Positions 22,810 through 32,696 of a stretch of 64,000 nucleotides of DNA are shown in pieces. The number at the start of each line of letters is the position of its first letter. Within the stretch, counting starts at the first letter, position 1. The stretch is from assembly GCF_018991925.1 (NCBI RefSeq), contig NW_024724368.1, forward strand, positions 1,747,159-1,811,158, read 5' to 3'. The notes under the pieces are model-generated. The model did not search any database and was not told the origin of the DNA. It saw only the letters and a list, made by a program, of their open reading frames with translations. A program made the translations under genes and the position numbers. Origin of the DNA: Homarus americanus. Taxonomy: Eukaryota; Arthropoda; Malacostraca; Decapoda; Nephropidae.

Positions 22810-23170
22810 AATGCAAGCAGGCAAACACCAGGAGATACACAGAGGTAAGTATACAGAGGCAGATACACAGGGACAAGTCTCCACAGGCAGGCAGGTACAC
22901 AGGCAAGTCTCCACCACAGGTCTCCAAGGTACAGGTCCCACAGGCAGGTACAGCAGGGCAAGTCTCCAGGCAGGCACAGGTACAGGTACACAGGGGCAAG
23001 GCAGGTACACAGTACCACAGGCAGGTACACAGGGCAGTCTCCACAGGCCACAGGTACAGGCATGGGCAAGACAGGCAGGTACAGTACACCAAGTATGCAC
23101 GGGCAGATACACACAGGCATGTACACACGGGCAGGTACACACGGGCTGGTACACACGGACAGGTACAGTC
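22810..23170. repeat. GGCAGGTACACAGG minisatellite, irregular
   Basis: Over 20 variants of CAGGCAGGTACACAGGCAAG. Cys/Pro/Val-rich minus-strand frames are translated repeat. Confidence 0.85.
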
Positions 23171-23400
23171 AACAACAAAATTTTCTGCACCTTTATGACA
23201 CACCGGACCAAGAATTCTGAACAAAACTCATTTACGTGGGTGATTCCTGTTAATTTCTGTATTAAATATATGTGATATAAAAAGTACATCATACTGGTTA
23301 TACAATGCATCACACAACCTTACCAAATTAACATGGCCTCAGTCAGTGATCGTTGCAGAGGCCATCAGACCAAGGGGGTGCAGAACGTTTTTTTGCTGAC
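23171..23400. other. Unique stretch, no gene seen
   Basis: Separates two arrays of the same GGTACACA repeat type. Confidence 0.5.
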
Positions 23401-23401
23401 T

Positions 23402-23530
23402 TGACACATGGGTAGGTACACAGGGGTAGGTGCACACGGGCAGGTACACATGGGTAGGTACACATCGGCATGTATACACAGGGAGGTATACAGAGGCAGG
23501 TACACATGGACTGGTACACACGGACACACA
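23402..23530. repeat. Second GGTACACAYGGGCA minisatellite
   Basis: About eight units of GGTAGGTACACACGGGCA-like sequence. The same family as 22810-23170, across 230 bp of unique DNA. Confidence 0.8.
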
Positions 23531-23640
23531 TTAGGAGCGTCACGGTTATATATATATTCATAAGAGAGGCGCGCGGCGTGGAGGCTCCGGCCCTCACCAG
23601 TGTTGTGTGACGCCGAGTGAAAACAATGGTGCTAATGGAA

Positions 23641-23930
23641 CCCCGTCCGCCCCGCCCCGCCCCGCCCCGCCCCGCCCCACAAGCCCTATCCTGCACCATA
23701 CTCCTGCCCCGGATCCCGCGTCTCATCTCGAACCCAAACTTACAACTTACCTCCGCCCCGCACCCTCAACCCTGCAGCCCGGCCCCGTTCCACCCACCCT
23801 GTTCCCTACCCCACCTCATACTCCTGCCCCGGACTCTCGACCCTCACTCCTGCCCCATAACCTGTCCTGCCCCTGCCCCCTTCGCCCTGCCGCCCCACCC
23901 CCTGCACCCCTGCCCCATTAACACTTATTT
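23641..23930. repeat. C-rich region beginning with (CCCCG)n
   Basis: Six CCCCG/CGCCC pentamers at 23646-23678, then C-rich CCTGCCCC phrases. The minus strand is a run of spaced G4 blocks. Confidence 0.85.
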
Positions 23931-23939
23931 GCTAGTTTG

Positions 23940-24240
23940 TCCACCAGTCAGTCACATAGCGTGTCACCTACAGTCAGTCAGTCAGTCAGTCATTTAGTCA
24001 GTCACTTAGCGTCTCAGTTAGCAGTGTCACCAGTCACTTAGCGTCTCAGTCAGTCAGTCAGTCATTTAGTGTTTTTTCAGTCAATCAATCACTTAGCGTC
24101 TCAGTTAGTCAGTTATGTGGCATCGGACTAACGGACAACACTCACAACAACAACAACAACACCAACAAGAGTTAAAGGACAACAACAACAACACCAACAA
24201 GAGTTAAAAGACAACAATAACAACTTCAAGAAATTAAAGG
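23940..24240. repeat. (CAGT)n-like and (CAA)n-like repeats
   Basis: CAGTCAGTCACTTAGCGTCT repeats at 23945-24115, then two copies of ACAACAACACCAACAAGAGT at about 24150-24210. Confidence 0.8.
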
Positions 24241-24324
24241 AACAACAATATATTGGAAACATCTAAAAAATATTGTTCAGAGGAGCAACACGAACTTATT
24301 AACCCAAGTTTTACAACAATTTGA

Positions 24325-24490
24325 CTTCGATTAAGTTTAATTTTGACTTCAGTTAAATTAAATCTGATTCAATTGGGTTTACTCTGACTTCAGTTGAGTT
24401 TAATTTGACTTCAGTTGAGTTATACCGACTTGAATTGTGTTTAATCTGACTTCAGATAAATTTAAACTGACTTCATTTGAGTTTAATCTA
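24325..24490. repeat. ~21-bp minisatellite TTGACTTCAGTTGAGTTTAA
   Basis: About seven diverged units. Confidence 0.75.
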
Positions 24491-24680
24491 ACTTTAGTTA
24501 AGTTTAACCCTTGAGTACGATAACATAACTCCTTACCTGCAATAACATGACCCTCTAACATAATGACACATTGAGTACGATGACTTAACCACCTTGAGTA
24601 CAATAACTAAATCCACTTTGAGTACCAGATCTTGGCCTTTTGAATAAGATGAAGTACTCGTATTCCCTTGAGTATGAAGA
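24491..24680 (+). repeat. Diverged relatives of the 22-bp family, M22 copy 2
   Basis: TTGAGTACGATGACTTAACC at 24573 differs at two or three positions from TTGAGGACGATGATTTAACC of the 27.4 kb array. Four to five related TTGAGTACRATAAC phrases lie around it. Confidence 0.65.
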
Positions 24681-24831
24681 CAGTTTGGACTCGGGGAGAT
24701 TAGTCATCGTACTCAAATAATAATAAATATATACTGTATCTCCAACCATTAACCTCTGCCTTTAACCGTGTTATGAGCCCCAGGTAGTGTCAGGTGAGCA
24801 GCTGTAATTACTGCGTATCATGTTATCTGGG

Positions 24832-24833
<2 letters not shown>

Positions 24834-24886
<53 letters not shown>
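24834..24886. repeat. (GA)n microsatellite
   Basis: About 26 GA units. Confidence 0.95.
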
Positions 24887-24887
<1 letters not shown>

Positions 24888-25072
24888 ATTGTTTTATCAC
24901 TTCCATCTCTTACTCTCTTCATCCTCCTCTTCCACACCCTCCCTTTATTATCGCATCCCTTCATCTCCCTAATAAAAGGGAGAGAGGGGAAGAAATAGTA
25001 ATAGTTGTTATTGTATTATTCATAGGAAATTTTTATATATCAAAGGTCCTGTGAACTACTTATGGACGTTAT

Positions 25073-25073
<1 letters not shown>
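24887..25073. other. Unique stretch, no gene seen
   Basis: Mixed sequence up to the CA tract that holds the retrotransposon fragment. Confidence 0.5.

Positions 25074-25105
<32 letters not shown>
25074..25105. repeat. (CA)n tract at the 3' edge of the retrotransposon fragment
   Basis: About 15 CA units. A matching CA tract abuts the other edge (25790-25810). Confidence 0.95.
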
Positions 25106-25137
<32 letters not shown>

Positions 25138-25789
25138 TGCTGTCACTCAGAATCGAGTATGATGATCATCCAGCTATGATACAATGATATGAGTTGTTAG
25201 GGATGTCACCTAGGTTGGTGAGTTTTGAGGTGACTAAAGAGGCCGATACGGGACCGGCAGAGTCGTCCACAGATGTTGCACATGTGGAGGGCTACATCTA
25301 GTGAGGGAGGGGGGGGAGGCTGCAGCGTCTTTCCGGCGTTGGCGCTTGTCTACCTCGGTTTGCAGTCGGGCTAACTCGAAAGTATTGACACCTCGTGTGG
25401 TGCTCCTCCAAGCGTTACCGTGTGGAGTAATCGTCTCGTGATTGGCAATTTTTCAGGTTTGTCTTAAGACTATCCTTATACCTTTTCAGTTGCCCGCCAG
25501 CGTTACGTTTACTATTCGTTAGGTGACTGTAAAGTAGCTGCTTTGTCAGTCTACTGTCGTCCATGCGGGTAACATAGCCAGTCCAACATAGATGTTCATG
25601 GATAATGGTAGCCTCGATGCTCCTACAGTTGGTGTCAGCAAGAATACTGGCATTTGTTCTCTTGTCTTCCCAACAAACTCGGAGGATGGAACGTAGACTA
25701 TGTTGGTGAAAGTTTTCAAGTGCCTTGAGGTGCCTCCTGTATGTGACCCATGTCTCGCTGCCATATAGCGGAGTGGGGAGGACCACTGC
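25106..25789 (-). mobile_element. 5'-truncated non-LTR retrotransposon (LINE) 3' fragment, family 1
   Basis: Reads on the minus strand. From 25789 downward come the C-terminal part of a reverse-transcriptase polyprotein, a C2H2 zinc finger, a stop at 25206-25208, about 70 bp of 3' untranslated sequence and a (GTA)n tail (25106-25136). Both edges abut CA tracts, as expected if a 5'-truncated copy inserted into a CA microsatellite. The 5' part (endonuclease and catalytic RT motifs) is absent. A much shorter copy of the same 3' end lies at 31829-31858. The clade is uncertain, perhaps RTE-like or a related group. Confidence 0.85.
25206..25789 (-). pseudogene. Reverse transcriptase C-terminal region plus C2H2 zinc finger, broken
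   Basis: The first block (25789-25415) translates to about 125 residues. It carries the motifs LYGSETW, LENFHQHSLRSIL, IEATIIHEHLCWTGYVTRMD and LKRYKDSLK. These match the well-known post-catalytic region of LINE polyproteins (typically LYGSETWV...H.R.LR.IL...W...V.RM.D.R..K......G.R..G....RYKD..K). A stop follows at 25415. One base over, the frame continues as AWRSTTRGVNTFE. After the C run near 25311 a further shift gives the finger CNICGRLCRSRIGLFSHLKTH then QPR and stop. Two shifts make it a dead copy. The spacing C-x2-C-x12-H-x3-H is a C2H2 pattern, and a zinc finger at the C-terminus occurs in related invertebrate elements. Confidence 0.85.
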
Positions 25790-25810
25790 CACACACACAC
25801 ACACACACAC
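25790..25810. repeat. (CA)n tract at the 5' truncation point of the retrotransposon
   Basis: About ten CA units directly joined to the retrotransposon reading frame. Confidence 0.95.
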
Positions 25811-26657
25811 TGAACCCCTGATATAACCATCTCAATCTTTTTATATGCGGGTTCAATCATCCACCCTTCCCTCCCCCAATTCCTCCCTTTACACCTCTAC
25901 ACCTACTCCCCCTCCACCCTTTCCCCCTCCTCCTCCCAACATAACTCAGGCATTATCCTCCTATACGTTTTAAAATCCAGTAAAAAAAAAATCCAATATC
26001 ACTTACACAATGGCGGTCAGATGCTGGAAACCAAGAACCCAAAATATATATACACAAGAAAATTTGAGAATAATTATAAATATATGTGTGTGACTCAGTG
26101 GACTAGTGTAGTGAGGATGTGAAGGCTGATCCGTGTTAGAGCAGCGGGATAGGAGGTGCTGCTTTAATGGGTGGAGCGCTGGTGAAGTGACCGTCATCCA
26201 TATTGGCTCATCACAACAAACGCTTGACATTACGAGTGGGACATTACGAGTGGGGGACATTAACACAAGTGGTTTTTATCTGTCTGAGGTGACCAAATAC
26301 TCGAGGTTCTGAGAGAGAGTTTTATTTTTATTTATTTATTTAATTTTTTTTTTTAGCATAACATGATAGGATTTTTATTCTAGTCTGTCACATCTCACCT
26401 AACCAAGGAAAAGTGACAACGTTGTATTGATAAGTTGAGTGATTTTTTTCCTCACACTCGGAAATATAGTTTACATGTAGTGGGAGTCATTTTTAATTCC
26501 ACCTGTGCAGTTTCGATAATTAAGTTATAATACTTTTTTCTCTCTCTGGTATCAAGCAGTTCATTATACTACCTTGATAATCGTCTTTGTAAAATCGTAA
26601 GTATTGTGGGTAAATTAAAGTTAAGTTAGGTTAGTATAGATATCTATCTAGTCGTGG
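25811..26657. other. Unique stretch, no gene seen
   Basis: C/T-rich at 25860-25945, otherwise mixed. The frame at 26003-26266 (minus) matches nothing recognised. Confidence 0.5.
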
Positions 26658-26658
26658 G

Positions 26659-26660
26659 CA

Positions 26661-26727
<67 letters not shown>
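26659..26727. repeat. (CA)n microsatellite
   Basis: About 34 CA units. Confidence 0.95.
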
Positions 26728-26729
<2 letters not shown>

Positions 26730-26944
26730 GTCAAGCGGACGTAACCAAACACACCTTAGTAGTTTTCTCTTAAGTAACATAACATAAATTACAGTTTACT
26801 TATAATAATCAAGCCTCTGTACCAAACTATATCGTCTCGGTCTCGTTATATACAGAGTTAAAGACAGAGAGACAGAGACAAGCTGACGGAGCGAGATAAG
26901 AGACCACACATGACTGTCTCTCTCAGATCGTGTTTGGCCGAACT
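26728..26944. other. Unique stretch, no gene seen
   Basis: Mixed sequence with AGACAGAGAGACAGAGACA at about 26862. Confidence 0.5.
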
Positions 26945-27305
26945 TGAATTACTCACTGTATTCCTTCCCACCCCACCCCGTCACCCATCTACTCCATGAC
27001 CCTCCTCTTCCCCTTCTCCCCCCTCTTCTTCTCCTCCTCACCCTCTCCCCTCTTTCCCCCCTCTCCCCTCACCCCTCCTCCTTTCCCCTTCCACTTACTC
27101 TCCTTAATCTACTGATGATGCTAGTTTAAGCTATCCTCTACCACCTCCTCTCCCCTACCACCTCCTCTCCCCGACCTCCTCCTCTCCCTCCTCCTCCTCC
27201 CTCACCTCTTCTCCCCCCCTCACCCTCTTCTCCCCCTCACCCTCTTCTCCCCCTCACCCTCTTCTCCCCCCTCACCCTCTTCTCCCCCCTCACCCCCTCC
27301 TTCCA
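26945..27305. repeat. C/T-rich tract with CACCCTCTTCTCCCCC units
   Basis: Pyrimidine-rich. The right part (27225-27300) repeats CTCACCCTCTTCTCCCCC about five times. Confidence 0.8.
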
Positions 27306-27440
27306 GGACGAGACTATAAGCGACCTTGAGTGAAAACAACACCGAATGATAAATAATCCTCATCAAGTTACTGAAAGGAATGAAGCAAAAGCTCAGGTAA
27401 ATATTTTTGTTGAATTTTTGTTCTCGGAAAATATATATCG

Positions 27441-28115
27441 AGTCATTTTAACCTTTGAGGACGATGATTTAACCCTTTGAGGACGATGATTTAACCCTTT
27501 GAGGACGATGATTTAACCCTTTGAGGACGATGATTTAACCCTTTGAGGACGATGATTTAACCCTTTGAGGACGATGATTTAACCCTTTGAGGACGATGAT
27601 TTAACCCTTTGAGGACGATGATTTAACCATTTGAGACGATGATTTAACCATTTATGATTTAACCCCGATGATTTGAGACGATGATTTAACCCTTTGAGGA
27701 CGATGATTTAACCCTTTGAGGACGATGATTTAACCTTAACGATGATTTAACCATTTTGAGAGACGATGATTTAACCCTTTGAGGACGATGACCCTTTAAC
27801 GATGATTTAACCATTTGAGAACGATGATTTAACCATTTGAGACGATGATTTAACCCTTTGAGGACGATGATTTAACCCTTTGAGGACGATGATTTAACCC
27901 TTTGAGGACGATGATTTAACCCTTTGAGGACGATGATTTAACCCTTTGAGGACGATGATTTAACCCTCTTAGGACGATGATTTAACCCTTTGAGGACGAT
28001 GATTTAACCCTTTGAGGACGATGATTTAACCTTTGAAGACGATGATTTAACCCTTTGAAAACGATGATTTAACCCTTTGAGGACGATGATTTAACCCTTT
28101 GAAGACGATGATTTA
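27441..28115 (+). repeat. 22-bp minisatellite, ~30 units, family M22 copy 3
   Basis: The unit TTAACCCTTTGAGGACGATG plus AT. Clean blocks at 27466-27620 and 27850-28060 flank a degraded centre (27620-27840) with deletions and rearranged pieces. Confidence 0.9.
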
Positions 28116-29935
28116 TATAACTCAAAAATATTTATTCGAGGAGAAAAGATATATTTAATTTACATTTTTATTATACATATTTATTAATCACACAATCTTA
28201 GTTTATGTAAAAGACGAAGTTATATGAATAAACATGAAAAATAATTCTTGTCGTTGTAAACAAATATCTGGTCTCTTTGAATAATTCGAAATATATTTAT
28301 TCTAAGAGTAAATTGATAACTAATTTTAACTAATGTTCTGCAAATTCCTCAAAACAGCCAACATTACCAGGTTGATACTAAGTGAAAACATGTACCTCAT
28401 TTCCCAGTGGATGGAAGGAGAAGAAGAGGCAGACAAAGAATAAAGGGGAGAGATGTGGTTGAATAAAGATAGGAGAGAGAGATATAAGAGCAAGGAACAG
28501 GACGCACACCAGCTGCCCATCTCACAACTTGCGCGGGTCTTGTTGATGAATCATGGCTGCCAGACGCTTGTTACCATCTTTTTACTTCCGGAATTAACAT
28601 GTTGATGGGAAGGTTGGGGGAAGAGAGAGAGACGGAAGTGGTGGGGGGGATATTTAGTCCTAGTTTTTCTCAACCCTGTTCAATATCTTAATTGTTAAGG
28701 CTTGAATTAATGAGTAAATACCACTCATAGTATTAAGTCTTCTATACATGAGCTAAAATCGTGAGTTCGTGACCGCTGCCGAGCTTATCGTTCAGCAATA
28801 TGGTGTTGCCTGCCTGTAACTGTTGTGTTATTGGAGCTGTTATTATGAAACTTTATGATTCATGTATATAATTATCGTTTAATTCGGCAACCTTGTGTCT
28901 AATGAGCGTAAAATTACAAGCACTGTTGTTGACATTCAGCGAGACGGACACTTGGAGTTTTAATCACCCTCTTCCGTTGACGGGGATAGTCGTGTTTAAA
29001 ATCTGAATTAAAAAAAAAGAATCACGAAGGACCTGGCTCTAGGTTGTGTTGGCTTTGTTTGATTAAATTTTTTGAACAACAAATTATATAATGTAGCAGC
29101 GGCTGAGGGTTTAGAAAGTTCTCAGTCTCGCCGCATATCAACAAAGGCTCTCGTGATTTTACGCCTATTAAATACAAGATTACCTTTAAATCATAATAAA
29201 ATATATATTATTGTTGTTGTCTGAGTCGTGTGTCTGACAGCGACGGGAGTTGATAAGGAAACATAACAGAAGGAAAATGGACTCAGTGAATCCCGCCCAA
29301 ACTTTTGCTGTCGTCACAAGTTATCTGCACCCAATAAAGTGAAGGGAACAAGAAATACCGACGTGTTGATACAGGAGTAGTGAACAAATGCTTCAACTGA
29401 GAAAATAAATGTCAGCTTAAAAATTCAGCTTCGTTTATGTCAATTCCCCGAACTGTTTTGTTACAGGAGGACAGATTTAGACGACACAGGGAGAAATTTA
29501 GACCTGGGTAAAATTATATTGGGTCACCCGGAGAATCATGAGGCCATAAGGGGGAAATAACCCTCATGTAGCCAATAGGGGAACAACATCCATTAGTCAA
29601 GTCACATCTCCATTTTAACATTTTCCCCCCATCAATGAAAACGACCTTCAATTCAAGGGTAAACTCTTCCATGCTGAGCTGAGGTTTTGTAACTCCTGAT
29701 AGAAAGACGGGAAAAAAAAATAACTGATGAAGACCGAGGAAAAATGTGGAGCCGGAGGGTATGAAGGCGGAAGAGTGAACCATGGCGCAGTGATCAGGAA
29801 GGAAAGAAATAGTTGTCCAGTATATTCGTGTTTTTTGAACCTTTATTTTCCGTTTCCTGTCTGTCAGCTGTCCTTGGTGGGCGTATAGGCGAGGCCCTTC
29901 ACCACTCAAGGTTGATAATGTTGCCATGTTAAGGT

Positions 29936-29938
<3 letters not shown>
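28116..29938. other. Longest unique stretch so far, no gene recognised
   Basis: About 1.8 kb of low-repeat sequence. The longest frame is 137 codons (29514-29927, minus). It has no recognised motif, no repeats and codon use no better than neighbouring frames. GAATCCCGCCCAAA at about 29288 also occurs at 20579. Confidence 0.5.

Positions 29939-29973
<35 letters not shown>
29939..29973. repeat. (AAT)n microsatellite
   Basis: About 11 AAT units. Confidence 0.95.
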
Positions 29974-29974
<1 letters not shown>

Positions 29975-30960
29975 GATGTAAAAGTGAAAATAATGATGAT
30001 AATATTTATTTACAGCTCTATAAGATGAACGAATCTATGGTGCTAAGGGAGAGATTGGTGCCTCAGAGTGTGGAAGTGTTAAAACTGCAGGGGTCGGTGT
30101 CTTTAGTTAAGAGACGAGTGTAAACAATATGGCCTCCGTGAATGTTTGACAACGTTTTATTTGTAATGCAAGTTTCCTACTGCAGTGGAGGATAGTGAGA
30201 GAATTAAGGGAGGGGACAGAGAGGGACGATCGACAGGAAATTACTACCGGGAGGGAAACATTGATTGCGGCTGTATTTCCCAGAAGGAAACAGTCAGAGC
30301 AACAGAGGCAGCAGCGGCACGGTCCACGGCCTTGGAACTTTGCCCGGCTATCTCGTATAAAATCCAAACTTTCCCTGGAAACGTCTGTGATCTGATCTGG
30401 GGCGCGGGGGACTGTGAGGACGGCAGCCACAGCACCGAGTGTGTGTGGCGGAGTGGTGGGGAGGGGTGCCAGAGGGAGCGTCGATGTGAATTTTGAATTC
30501 CAACATGGCGCAGTGTAAGGGGATGGATTCAACATATCTGATTGGCTCCTTACATCGCATATAGGCATAACAGTGCATCTTATTGGCTCCTGTGATATGG
30601 TGAGTGGCCCAAAATCGCTAGATCACACACAGGCATACCTTGGGATCATTCAGGCAACTCTGAAGCCCACGACAGAAACCCTGAACCCGATGCGGAGATA
30701 ACGAAACCACATTAATATCATAAAAATAAAACCATGCATAAACTTATTGGTCTTAGAAGATATTGGTCTTAATTTCTTGGGGTTCAGGGTTCATGGGTTC
30801 ATGGGTTCGGAAGTGAAGTTTAGACCTAACCTGATTAGTGACCCCGAGGCCCCACCGCTGCCTTCTTCCTCTTAAGTTTTGCCCTGTGTTAATGTGTTCC
30901 TCCTAAACGAAGATATGAGAACGCTTCTCTCACTCTCTCACTGAAGACAAAGGAATGCTT
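29974..30960. other. Unique, locally CpG-rich stretch, no gene recognised
   Basis: 30180-30500 is richer in GC and CpG than its surroundings, with overlapping frames on both strands (153 codons minus at 30107-30568, 103 codons plus at 30185-30496). Neither shows a known domain. CGTATAAAATCC at about 30354 resembles a TATA box. A 5' exon or promoter is possible but not shown. Confidence 0.35.

Positions 30961-30963
<3 letters not shown>

Positions 30964-31018
<55 letters not shown>
30964..31018. repeat. (CT)n microsatellite
   Basis: About 27 CT units. Confidence 0.95.
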
Positions 31019-31020
<2 letters not shown>

Positions 31021-31390
31021 ATAAAAACAGCGCTTCACACAATCACTTACGCTACAATATAAAGTTGGTGCTGAGAATGGTGTCAACAATGCCTTCAGAT
31101 TTTATCGTAACTAGTTGTGTTTTTGACCCAAATTAGGCGAAAAAATAAACTTAATAATTGTCTCCAGAATTCTCAAAGATTCGTTAGTTAATTTATTCCT
31201 TAAATTCGAGATGTACGAACGTGTTTAATTTTCTTATATGGGCTACGTCACGAATATACAAGGCAATACGTCCTTATAACTGGTCTAGGTCTACTGTGGC
31301 TACATGGATTCTGATATCTTTAGTTGAGGTTGAATAGTAACGTCCGTATTCTCATAGTGTTCCAAGTAATATTTTTACTCCTTACTTGAA
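31019..31390. other. Unique stretch with two copies of dispersed repeat A
   Basis: Copies start at about 31168 and 31346. The second runs directly into the telomere-like array. Confidence 0.5.
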
Positions 31391-31397
31391 ATGTGAT

Positions 31398-31740
31398 GAC
31401 TAACCTAACCTAGCCTAACCTAACTTAACCTAACCTAACCTAACCTAACCTAACCTAACCTAACTGTGTCATTTAAGTTACAGCACAGAGATAACCTAAT
31501 ATATATCAGTATATACCCCTCTAACCTAACTTAACCAAGGCTAGATCAGGTTCGGTGTATCATAGGTTAGGTTAGGTTAGGTTAGGTGTATCATAGGTTA
31601 GGTTAGGGTAGGATTAGGTTAGGTTAGGTTAGGTGTATGTTAGGTTAGGTTAGGTTAGGTGTATCATAGGTTAGGTTAGGTTAGGTTAGGGTAGGATTAG
31701 GTTTCATTAATTTTAGGTTAGTTTAGATAGGGTGTGGTTA
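31398..31740. repeat. Inverted pair of telomere-like arrays, (CCTAA)n then (TTAGG)n
   Basis: CCTAA units at 31400-31465. After about 100 bp of mixed sequence, TTAGG units run at 31565-31700 in blocks separated by TGTATCATAGG and GTAGGATTAGG. The order CCTAA-to-TTAGG is the reverse of a head-to-head telomere fusion. Confidence 0.85.
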
Positions 31741-31798
31741 AGCTCACGTTATTTGAGGGTTAAATTAGGTTAGTTCAGACAAAAGTAGGTTAAAATCA

Positions 31799-31803
<5 letters not shown>

Positions 31804-31829
<26 letters not shown>

Positions 31830-31858
31830 TACTATTTTGCTGTCACTCTGAGTCGAGG
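31804..31858 (-). mobile_element. CA tract plus short 3' end of LINE family 1
   Basis: CA at 31804-31829 is followed by CTACTATTTTGCTGTCACTC and TGAGTCGAG. This matches the 3' untranslated end of the 25.1 kb element (ACTACTTTGCTGTCACTCAG AATCGAG) at about 27 of 30 positions. The same CA-to-element order holds in both. Only about 30 bp, so chance cannot be fully excluded. Confidence 0.5.
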
Positions 31859-32412
31859 TGAGCTCTGAGTGACTCGAGAGGCAAGCAGATTCACTTAACA
31901 GAGTCACAGCTGTCTTTATATACACGTCATTGTCATATATTAAGTCATAATGCATAAATAAGGATAATAAATAAAACTTATCATAAAATATTTTGTAAGT
32001 AATTTTTATCGGATCTAGAATGTACAACCTTTAACTCCTCCGCCCAATGGACTCACTCATTACAGTACCGGGTCATTTACAGCGTCTTTTATAATGGTGA
32101 CCATGTAGGGAACAGCGTATATGAAACACTGTACTGCCCATAACACCACTCCCAGAGTCAATCGTTAATACATACACATTACATGAAAGACGTATATGTA
32201 CTGTATACAGAACAACAGACCCTAAAATTTAATCTCTACAAAAAGAAATACAAAATTATCACGGGATAGACTACCCATCGAATTCCTAAAAATGGAACCA
32301 TTATGTATATTTGTAGGAAATATTCTGCCATGTTTAGGCCCGTGGGAAGTAACACAACGGGCAACTGTTACTGCGTGAACCTACTTTATATATAAATTGA
32401 AGAGTATTACAC
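31859..32412. other. AT-rich unique stretch, no gene seen
   Basis: Mixed sequence with no recognised frame. Confidence 0.5.
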
Positions 32413-32512
32413 GCTAACACACTTTCCCAACCCTCCCATCACGCCATCTTGGGAGGGTCACGATGAATATTTTTAGCTCTGGGACATAAATTGTTTCGCA
32501 TTTTAATACAAC

Positions 32513-32590
32513 CCAGAAGGCCACCATTGTCAGGATGATGGCACCCAGGCGGCCAAACCCTGTACCGCACCTGATCAAAGTGAACCAGCC
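32513..32590 (-). CDS. Possible short exon or exon relic, transporter-like hydrophobic segment
   Basis: On the minus strand, 26 codons read GWFTLIRCGTGFGRLGAI followed by ILTMVAFW. The segment is preceded by an in-frame stop (GTGTAAG, whose AG could be a splice acceptor) and followed by GG|GTTGTA, which could be a weak donor. About 20 of 26 codons end in G or C; the frame then becomes AT-ending. The pattern R-x2-G-x-GR-x-GAI followed by a hydrophobic stretch recalls a loop and helix of major-facilitator transporters (SLC22-like), but the match is short and by eye. No neighbouring exon is seen. It could be chance. Confidence 0.22.
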
Positions 32591-32696
32591 TTACACAAGG
32601 ACCTAAACGTATATTGCACTCCAGTACCTGATGAAGTGACACAAATTTATCAATACGTTATGCAGTTTCATTTTCAAAATCTTAACGAGTATAAAA
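32591..32696. other. Unique stretch
   Basis: No feature seen. Confidence 0.5.

Noticed and set aside
22616..23313. Cys-rich minus-strand frames of about 200 codons resembling a secreted Cys-repeat protein
   Set aside because: Translated GGCAGGTACACA minisatellite in three overlapping frames; no conserved spacing of cysteines.
29514..29927. 137-codon minus-strand frame as a gene
   Set aside because: No recognised domain, no codon bias relative to other frames, and no splice or promoter support.
30107..30568. 153-codon minus and 103-codon plus frames in a CpG-rich patch
   Set aside because: Both strands are open at once owing to base composition, and neither gives a recognisable protein. Kept only as a possible promoter or 5' exon region.
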